Below are positions 1 to 6,009 of a stretch of 12,804 nucleotides of DNA, piece by piece. Positions within the stretch are counted from its first letter, which is position 1. Each line of letters begins with the position of its first letter. The translations under genes and the position numbers were made by a program. Location of the stretch: NCBI GenBank assembly GCA_024687845.1, contig JAILEL010000293.1, positions 1 through 12,804 of the forward strand, written 5' to 3'. Below the pieces are notes generated by a model, which did no database searches, was not told where the DNA came from, and saw only the letters and a list, made by a program, of their open reading frames with translations. This DNA comes from Eubacterium sp. (GTDB lineage: Bacteria > Bacillota_A > Clostridia > Lachnospirales > Lachnospiraceae).

Positions 1-190
1 TATTATGAAGGATCTTATCAAGCTCATGGATCCTAAATATATTGAGGTATGGGGCAAATTTACTCCAAGAGGAGGAATCTCAATAGATCCTTATGCGAAC
101 TACGGAAAACCGGGAACTAAATGGGAGGAGATGGCGTTTAAGCGTCTCTCTGAGCATGATATGTATCCTGAGAAGGTAGATAATCGCTAA
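1..190 (+). CDS. queF: NADPH-dependent 7-cyano-7-deazaguanine reductase QueF, C-terminal part (5' truncated by window)
   Basis: This is the last roughly 62 codons of QueF, the cytosolic enzyme that reduces the nitrile preQ0 to the amine preQ1 with NADPH in queuosine biosynthesis. The visible tail matches the family from memory: a [20 protein letters not shown] segment, then [20 protein letters not shown], ending in a YPEKVDNR terminus close to that of the Bacillus subtilis type (unimodular) enzyme. The reading frame is open to the window edge. The ATG at base 5 lies inside the protein, because the family has about 100 residues before this point. The catalytic Cys and Asp would lie upstream and cannot be checked. 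The next gene begins 63 bases later with no clear terminator between them, so read-through into folC is possible. Confidence 0.93.
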   Translation, partial: IMKDLIKLMDPKYIEVWGKFTPRGGISIDPYANYGKPGTKWEEMAFKRLSEHDMYPEKVDNR

Positions 191-253
191 AGTTAAGAGG
201 ATAAAAGAAAAAATAAATAGAAATAGAGAAAGAATAAGTTTCGACTAAGAAAA

Positions 254-1642
254 ATGGCAGAAGATAAGAAAAACGTTTCAGACAATTTATATGAGAGTGC
301 AGTGGAATATGTGGAAAATATAACCCGCTTTGCACCTAAGACAAAACTTGAAAACACAAGGGTTTTATTAGAAGCACTTGGAAATCCTGATAAAAAAGCA
401 AAGGTAGTTCATGTTGCAGGAACTAACGGTAAAGGTTCCGTCTCAAAAATGATTTCTCTCATGCTGGAGGAAGCAGGATTTAAAACTGGTCTTTTTATCT
501 CACCGCATCTGATAAGGATGAATGAGAGAATATCAGTTAATGGTGTTGATATAAACGATAAGGATTTTGTTAAAGCTTTCAATAAAGTGATGTCAACAAC
601 TAAAAACCTTCTTAGTAGTAAAACTATTGAAGAAAACGGATTCCAACATCCTGCATATTTTGAATTTCTTTTTGCTATGGCGGCAACATATTTTGCAGAG
701 CAGGAATGTGATTTTGTGGTATATGAGACTGGACTCGGTGGACGCCTTGATGCTACAAATGTTTCGGCTCCGGAGGTTTCTGTTATAACCTCAATAGGAC
801 TGGATCATATGCAGTATCTGGGTGATACTGTAGAGAAGATAGCAGCTGAAAAGGCTGGAATAATAAAGAGTGGAATTCCTGTAGTTTTTAATACTGGCAG
901 TGATGTGGCTGATACGGTAATAATAGACAAATGTAACGAACTGAAATGTCAATCTGTTGATGTCAGACGGATAAAAAAATCAGATATATTGTCAAATGAT
1001 TTTATTTTAAAAAATTGTCAAAAATATAGTGTAAGTATTCAGGAAATAATAGACGAAGGCTTCATTGAATCTGTACTCCCTGCACGTTCACCTCTTTATC
1101 AGATAGATAACGCTACGACTGCAAGCCTTACATTTATTAGTTTAGGGCTTGATTTATCAGATATTAAAGGTATAATAGGTCGTGCACTGCGTCGATTCAG
1201 ATGGGATGGTAGAATGCAGTTTCTTTCTGATAACATAGTAATTGATGGTGCTCATAATGAAAATGCAGCCATGAAGGCTGTTGAATCGGTAAAAGAAATA
1301 TGCAGACGGGATAATTTCAACAAGGTCAGCATTCTTTTTGCGGTTTCAAGTGATAAGGATTATGATTCTATTATACGTATACTTACAGAAGGTCTCGATA
1401 TAGAAGATGTTTATGTCTCGGAGATTAATTCAGACAGAAAATGTGATATTAGTGAAGTAATGAAGATATTTCAGAAGTATCTTCCTAAGGAAAAGCATTT
1501 TGATGTTTATGGGACAAAGAATCTGAAAGAGGCATTTAAGCTTGCCAAGGGAGAACTTTTGAGTGATAATCTGCTGCTTATTATAGGTTCCTTATATATG
1601 GTAGGAGATATACTTGGAATGGTTTATAGTGAGAGTAAATAG
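254..1642 (+). CDS. folC: Folylpolyglutamate synthase / dihydrofolate synthase FolC
   Basis: A 462-residue ATP-dependent Mur-ligase-family enzyme that joins L-glutamate to dihydropteroate and/or to folates, making the polyglutamylated cytosolic cofactors. The P-loop GTNGKGS is at residues 56-62, followed by the folate-binding SPHLIRMNERI region (83-93). ETGLGGRLDATN (158-169) and GLDHMQYLGDT (182-191) follow. EKAGIIKSG (199-207) carries the lysine that is carbamylated in family members, and the C-terminal-domain motif DGAHN is at 331-335. Length is slightly above the usual 420-440, because about 15 hydrophilic residues precede the usual N-terminus. The ATG at 254 is the only ATG before the P-loop, and an in-frame stop lies just upstream (224-226). 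Its Shine-Dalgarno sequence is poor. Whether it is bifunctional (DHFS plus FPGS) cannot be read from sequence alone. It is probably a housekeeping neighbour of the signalling locus rather than part of it. Confidence 0.95.
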   Translation: MAEDKKNVSDNLYESAVEYVENITRFAPKTKLENTRVLLEALGNPDKKAKVVHVAGTNGKGSVSKMISLMLEEAGFKTGLFISPHLIRMNERISVNGVDINDKDFVKAFNKVMSTTKNLLSSKTIEENGFQHPAYFEFLFAMAATYFAEQECDFVVYETGLGGRLDATNVSAPEVSVITSIGLDHMQYLGDTVEKIAAEKAGIIKSGIPVVFNTGSDVADTVIIDKCNELKCQSVDVRRIKKSDILSNDFILKNCQKYSVSIQEIIDEGFIESVLPARSPLYQIDNATTASLTFISLGLDLSDIKGIIGRALRRFRWDGRMQFLSDNIVIDGAHNENAAMKAVESVKEICRRDNFNKVSILFAVSSDKDYDSIIRILTEGLDIEDVYVSEINSDRKCDISEVMKIFQKYLPKEKHFDVYGTKNLKEAFKLAKGELLSDNLLLIIGSLYMVGDILGMVYSESK

Positions 1643-1682
1643 AGGATTAAGATTATCCTTAAGAAAAAATGGAGATATATAA

Positions 1683-1838
1683 ATGATTGATTTTGATGAA
1701 GAGATTAAGAGATTTTCACCGAGCCTTGAGGTTAGCCAGGCAGATGAGGATATTTATAAAAATGATCTGAAGGATATAACCGATATAGTACTTCAGATGA
1801 CAGAGGATTTGAGAGGAAAGTTTACAAATGGCAGGTAG
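1683..1838 (+). CDS. Small acidic protein, 51 residues, unknown function
   Basis: A short open frame from ATG 1683 to TAG 1836-1838 with a good ribosome binding site: GGAG at 1671-1674, 8 bases before the start. The product begins MIDFDEEIKRFSPSLEVSQA and ends LRGKFTNGR. It is acidic, predicted mainly helical, and has no membrane segment, cysteine or recognisable domain. It starts 40 bases after folC and overlaps the first 11 bases of the next gene in another frame, so the two are likely translationally coupled. The coupling, the ribosome binding site and the lack of any other gene in this gap support it as real. I do not recognise the family. It could be a small partner of the TPR membrane protein that follows. 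Confidence 0.7.
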   Translation: MIDFDEEIKRFSPSLEVSQADEDIYKNDLKDITDIVLQMTEDLRGKFTNGR

Positions 1839-3087
1839 AAGAAGCTGTATCTATTGCGGAGAGACAGTAAGTGTTAATGGATATTGCAGATCCTGTGGAC
1901 TTGGCCAGTCCTTTCTCTGGAAGGCTGGAAATACATCCCTCTATTACTATAATATTGCTCTGGATAAAGCGGGTGTAAGGGATCTTAGTGGTGCTATCGA
2001 ATCACTTAAAATGTCACTTCGCTACAATAAATCGAATACTGATGCCAGAAATCTTCTGGGACTTATTTACTATGAAATGGGAGAGACTGTTTCGGCTCTT
2101 TCTGCATGGGTTATTAGTGTGAATTATAAGCCGAAGGATAATATTGCAGTCAGATACCTGAAGGAACTTCGTGATGATCCTGAGACGCTTAATAAAGCAA
2201 ATGAAGCAGCGAGGTTATTTAATAAAGGTTTGGAACTGGCTACAAGTCATGATTTTGATCTTGCAGTTATCCAGCTTAGAAAATGTATAACCATAAACCC
2301 TAATTTTGTAAAGGCATATCTGCTGCTCAGCCTGATTTCAAATGCTCAGAACAGAACTGGTGTTGCTAAAAAGTATATCACCAGAGTTATCGCAATAGAC
2401 AGAGGCAATCCTGATGCTTTGGACTTCTTAAGAGAAATGGGAGAATCAGATGCTGATATCAACCGACTTGCTGAAGAGGGAATGAATACTGATAATGATC
2501 TTTTTGATTATTATGGTATGGAACAATCCAAGGGCAGACGTCCTGCGAGAAAAATAGTTCCTGCAGAACGTGAGAAGGCCAGAAGCCTGAGACTTAAGAG
2601 ATATAAAGAACAGAGTCTATCAAGACTTTCCAATATATACATGATAGTAGGCATTCTTATAGGACTTGCTGTGTTTTATTTTCTGATGGCTCCGGCAATT
2701 AAAAGTGATTATGATGAGAAACTCAGAGAAAGTGAGACGAGCTTTAACCAGTCTATATCTGCCAAAAACAGTGAGATAGATAATCTTAAACAGGAACTTG
2801 AAAGTGTTTCCAGCAAGAATAATGATTATGAATCTAAGCAGAGTACAATGCAGAAAACTATTGATAATCTCAATGCTGAGGTTGAAACACTTAAGAGAAC
2901 TGTGGAAAGCGGTGGGCTAAATGCTGCAGCAGAGCAGCAGGAAAGTGATAAGATAAAAACTTCTTCAACAGGTGTTACTCTGGATCCAAATGCAGAAGAA
3001 ACAGTCAACTCAGCAGCTGACAGAAATAATGCAAATGTTATAGGAATCAGTGGTCCATCTATTGAAGATATTATTTCGAATGAGTGA
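1828..3087 (+). CDS. Zinc-ribbon, TPR, single-TM, coiled-coil membrane protein
   Basis: A 419-residue protein that appears to scaffold across the membrane. The N-terminus has a short zinc ribbon with CxxC pairs at C7/C10 and C20/C23. Residues about 37-200 are helical repeats of TPR type, with units such as AIESLKMSLRYNKSNTDARN and AVIQLRKCITINPNFVKAYL. A basic stretch (K258, R266) precedes one hydrophobic helix at about 268-289. A heptad-like coiled coil (about 295-360) and a low-complexity Ser/Asn/Ala-rich tail follow. By the positive-inside rule, the zinc ribbon and TPRs face the cytoplasm and the coiled coil faces outward. There is no signal peptide. Ribosome binding site AGAGGAAAG is at 1812-1820. 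The start lies inside the end of the upstream small gene. The TPRs suggest protein binding, perhaps of kinase-locus partners, but the actual role is unknown. Confidence 0.87.
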   Translation: MAGRRSCIYCGETVSVNGYCRSCGLGQSFLWKAGNTSLYYYNIALDKAGVRDLSGAIESLKMSLRYNKSNTDARNLLGLIYYEMGETVSALSAWVISVNYKPKDNIAVRYLKELRDDPETLNKANEAARLFNKGLELATSHDFDLAVIQLRKCITINPNFVKAYLLLSLISNAQNRTGVAKKYITRVIAIDRGNPDALDFLREMGESDADINRLAEEGMNTDNDLFDYYGMEQSKGRRPARKIVPAEREKARSLRLKRYKEQSLSRLSNIYMIVGILIGLAVFYFLMAPAIKSDYDEKLRESETSFNQSISAKNSEIDNLKQELESVSSKNNDYESKQSTMQKTIDNLNAEVETLKRTVESGGLNAAAEQQESDKIKTSSTGVTLDPNAEETVNSAADRNNANVIGISGPSIEDIISNE

Positions 3088-3097
3088 TTAGAGTTCA

Positions 3098-4240
3098 ATG
3101 TCTTTTAAATTCTATTTTAAACAAAAGATAAAACAGTTTATCCAGAATATTTATCTGCCGGCTGTATATAAAAAAGCATCTAAAGTCGTGAAGCCAGATA
3201 AGAAAAAGGTGATATTTGCAGATATGCATAGTGATGGTCTTCCATTTAGTATGCAGGCTATGTATAGTACGCTTGTACAAAAAGGGTATAAGCCACTTAT
3301 TTACACAGCTAATATCGGGAAAATGTCCTGGTTTTCTTCAATAAGATTCATGAGACGCTTTATGAAGGAATATGCAGGTGCAGGGTATGTTTTTATATGC
3401 AGTTATTTTCTTCCGGTTTCGTCCTGTAAGAAGAATCCGGATACCAAGGTTATCCAGCTCTGGCATTCAGGTGGCCTCATGAAGAAAATGGGGTATGATA
3501 CTAAGGAGGATATACCGGAATACTATAAGGGAAATGTAACTGCAAATTATGATCTTGTTACTGTGAGTTCAACTGTTTGCGAAAGAGTATGGGAGAGAGC
3601 TCTCAGACTTCCAAAAGGAATAACACATGCTACTGGACTTTCAAGAACAGATATGTATTTTGATAAGCAGTGGAATTTGAAACAAACTGAAAAGTTTTAT
3701 AAACTGTACCCGGAGGCAAAAGGAAAAAAAGTAGTACTTTATGCTCCATCATTTTCGGGAAATGCAGCTATGCCACAGTGCTTTGGAATTGAGACTGGTA
3801 TATATAAAATGATGCAAAAGTTCAGTGATGATTACTTTTTCATTGTGCGTTTACATCCACTACTTAGAAAAAAGTATCCTAAGTTTTGGACTAAGAAGGA
3901 TGCCGCACTTCCGACAGAATGTCTCCTTCCCGTGACAAATATTCTGATTACTGACTATTCCTCAGTTCTGTTTGATTATTGCATATATAAGAAACCATTT
4001 GTCCTGTATTGCCCTGACATTGAAGAATATAAGAGCGACAGAGGACTTTATGTGAATATAGAGGATTTTCCAGCACCTCTGGCAAAAAGCATAGATGAGT
4101 TGGAAGATGTAATGCGTAACAGATTATTTTTCGAATATGACGAAGAAGACTATGAAGGCTTCTGTGAGAAATACATGGGTATGTGTGACGGAAAGAGTTC
4201 AGACAGAATACTAAATATAATACAGGCCGGCAGATTGTAA
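3098..4240 (+). CDS. CDP-glycerol glycerophosphotransferase family protein (TagB/TagF-like)
   Basis: A 380-residue enzyme of the family that moves glycerol-phosphate or ribitol-phosphate from a CDP donor onto teichoic-acid-like polymers at the inner membrane face. Family hallmarks in order are VIQLWHSGGLMKKMGYD (118-134, likely catalytic H123), SRTDMYFD (182-189), KKVVLYAPSF (210-219), IVRLHP (249-254, second conserved H253), ILITDYSSVLFDY (282-294) and PDIEEYKSDRGLY (306-318). The length fits a bare catalytic domain without the N-terminal extensions of large TagF proteins. The basic N-terminus (KFYFKQKIKQF) could be a membrane-surface anchor, and there is no TM segment. It starts 10 bases after the TPR gene, so it is co-transcribed with it. 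The donor and acceptor cannot be read from sequence. No other teichoic acid genes are visible, which makes it unusual here. Confidence 0.9.
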   Translation: MSFKFYFKQKIKQFIQNIYLPAVYKKASKVVKPDKKKVIFADMHSDGLPFSMQAMYSTLVQKGYKPLIYTANIGKMSWFSSIRFMRRFMKEYAGAGYVFICSYFLPVSSCKKNPDTKVIQLWHSGGLMKKMGYDTKEDIPEYYKGNVTANYDLVTVSSTVCERVWERALRLPKGITHATGLSRTDMYFDKQWNLKQTEKFYKLYPEAKGKKVVLYAPSFSGNAAMPQCFGIETGIYKMMQKFSDDYFFIVRLHPLLRKKYPKFWTKKDAALPTECLLPVTNILITDYSSVLFDYCIYKKPFVLYCPDIEEYKSDRGLYVNIEDFPAPLAKSIDELEDVMRNRLFFEYDEEDYEGFCEKYMGMCDGKSSDRILNIIQAGRL

Positions 4241-4270
4241 AAATATATAATTGATAGTTGGGACAAGGGT

Positions 4271-5248
4271 ATGCAAAGAAGATGCTTGAAATGCATGAAA
4301 ATCTTTAATATTCCAAGTGGATATGAAGGAGAGCCTTTTTGCTGCCCTTTTTGTGGTACAGTGGAAAATCCATATCAGGTGATTCCATATGCACTTATTA
4401 AGGGAACAGTTCTGCAGAACCGCTATCTGATAGGTGATGTAATTGGTTTTGGAGGCTTCGGAATTACATATATTGCATTTGATTATATAAATAATAAAGC
4501 AGTTGCAATTAAGGAATATTATCCAAGAGGTGTAGCTGGAAGAATCTCAGGTAATAAGGTTTCAAGACTTTCTACAGATGGAGGAGTTTTGTTCGAGGAA
4601 GGCAGGGTCAGGTTTATCCAGGAAGCAAAAAATCTTGTCAGATTCAATTATCTACCAGGAATTGTTTCTATATTTGATTTTTTTGAAACTAACAATACCG
4701 CATATATCGTTATGGAGCTTTTGGATGGATATAATGTTAAGCAGATTATTCAGAAAAAAGGTACTCCAAAGATAGAGTTTATATATCGGATGGCTGAGGA
4801 TATATGTAGCGTATTAGGTGTAATTCATGCAGGCGGAATAATACATAGGGACATAAGTGCAGATAATATATTTATCTGCCGGACCGGTGAATTCAAGCTG
4901 ATAGATTTTGGCGCTGCAAGACAGAGCTTTATGCTGAATCTGAAAAGTTCCGAACTGATTCTGAAGAAGGGCTATGCACCTGTAGAACAATATAATGTTA
5001 AAGGAAATATAGGTCCCTGGACGGATATTTATGCACTGGCAGTGACAATGTATATTATCCTGACTGGACGTTCGATTCCAGAGGCAATCTCCAGATCTCC
5101 GGGCGGAAATGACATAATTCCACCAGGAAGCTTCAATCCTCGAATACCTAAACATCTAAATGATGCAATCATGAAAGCACTTAGCTTTTATCCACAGAAC
5201 AGATATCAGAATGCTATAGAATTCAGAGAAGAGATTATGAGAAGATAG
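4271..5248 (+). CDS. Soluble Ser/Thr protein kinase with N-terminal zinc ribbon
   Basis: A 325-residue eukaryotic-like kinase, expected to phosphorylate Ser/Thr of neighbouring proteins and so create FHA ligands. An N-terminal zinc ribbon has C5/C8 and C25/C28. The kinase domain starts near residue 47. The Gly-rich loop GFGGFG is at 59-64, ATP-binding K81 is in VAIKEYYP, and the helix-C Glu is probably E118. The catalytic loop HRDISADN is 192-199 (D194, N199), the DFG is D212, and the activation/APE-like segment KKGYAPVEQY lies at 232-241, followed by GPWTDIYALAVT. The catalytic loop has Ser196 where most kinases have Lys. Unlike PknB-type kinases it has no TM helix or PASTA repeats and ends with the kinase fold. 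The start at 4271 keeps the first CxxC; AAGGG at 4265-4269 lies close to it. The response regulator follows after 5 bases. Confidence 0.93.
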   Translation: MQRRCLKCMKIFNIPSGYEGEPFCCPFCGTVENPYQVIPYALIKGTVLQNRYLIGDVIGFGGFGITYIAFDYINNKAVAIKEYYPRGVAGRISGNKVSRLSTDGGVLFEEGRVRFIQEAKNLVRFNYLPGIVSIFDFFETNNTAYIVMELLDGYNVKQIIQKKGTPKIEFIYRMAEDICSVLGVIHAGGIIHRDISADNIFICRTGEFKLIDFGAARQSFMLNLKSSELILKKGYAPVEQYNVKGNIGPWTDIYALAVTMYIILTGRSIPEAISRSPGGNDIIPPGSFNPRIPKHLNDAIMKALSFYPQNRYQNAIEFREEIMRR

Positions 5249-5253
5249 ATAAA

Positions 5254-5973
5254 ATGAAAATAGGATTTTGTGCGGACAATAAAGAACAGATTGAATATTA
5301 TATCGATATTATCAATCAGCAGAAGCTGACTCTCAGAGGCGATATCATTAAAGTATATACACCAGAACAGCTTTTGTTTGATGTTGAGGAAAACTTTTTT
5401 GATTCAGATATTCTTGTTACGGATATCTATTATGAGGGTGTCAGCTATAATGGAATAGAAGTGGTAAGAAAAATAAATGAGTCTTATCCTCTATGTCAGG
5501 TTATCTATAGCTCTAAATTTGTTGAGTACATAGACTACACCTTTGAAACAGAATATGTGTATTTTATTCAGAGGAAAAATCTTCATAAGCTGCTTGGAAA
5601 GGCACTTCAGAAGGCAAGGGAAAAATATCAGTTGGCGAGCCATGTTGATATATTCGAATTCTATTCCAATGGAATAAAAAGATATGTAAAAATAAGTGAT
5701 ATTTATTACATAGAACGAAATGACAGAAGGGTGAATATATATACTCCGACTGAAATATATCAGACAAGTCTGTCAATTAAACAGATATGTGATAAATTAG
5801 AGGGCTCCAATATTGTAAGAATAAGCGGAAGCACGGCGGTTAATGTTGAACATATACAGTCCTACAATATGCTGTATCTTAACCTTGAAAACAGCAACAG
5901 AAGACTAGAGATATCTCCCCGCTACAATGAAAAAACAAATGAGATATATGAAAATTATTGGAAAAACAAATAA
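5254..5973 (+). CDS. LytTR-family response regulator
   Basis: A 239-residue two-domain transcription regulator. Residues 1-125 are a receiver-like domain. The likely phospho-acceptor is D57 in ILVTDIYYEGVSYNGIEVV, the Ser/Thr switch is in VIYSS (S86/S87), and the expected Lys lies in FIQRKN (K108). The N-terminal acidic pocket reads C-A-D-N (D8) rather than the usual D-D/E-D pair, and the usual K-P is absent, so phosphorylation may be altered. Residues about 130-235 form a LytTR DNA-binding domain (YYIERNDRRVNIYT, then VRISGSTAVNVEHIQS). LytTR proteins bind short imperfect direct repeats upstream of targets. No histidine kinase gene is in the window; its neighbour is the Ser/Thr kinase, 5 bases upstream. 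It is the last gene of the left operon and is followed at once by a hairpin terminator. Confidence 0.9.
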   Translation: MKIGFCADNKEQIEYYIDIINQQKLTLRGDIIKVYTPEQLLFDVEENFFDSDILVTDIYYEGVSYNGIEVVRKINESYPLCQVIYSSKFVEYIDYTFETEYVYFIQRKNLHKLLGKALQKAREKYQLASHVDIFEFYSNGIKRYVKISDIYYIERNDRRVNIYTPTEIYQTSLSIKQICDKLEGSNIVRISGSTAVNVEHIQSYNMLYLNLENSNRRLEISPRYNEKTNEIYENYWKNK

Positions 5974-5974
5974 A

Positions 5975-5991
5975 CCCGCCGTTTCGGCGGG
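5975..5991. terminator. Bidirectional hairpin terminator between convergent genes
   Basis: A perfect 7-bp GC stem, CCCGCCG (5975-5981) with CGGCGGG (5985-5991), has a TTT loop and starts one base after the response-regulator stop codon. Read on the - strand it is followed by TTTATTTGTTTTT, a good U-tract, so it fits best as the intrinsic terminator of the ABC exporter gene. On the + strand the tail is CTTACTGG, so termination of the left operon there would be weaker. Confidence 0.85.
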
Positions 5992-6009
5992 CTTACTGGT
6001 GAGAGAATA

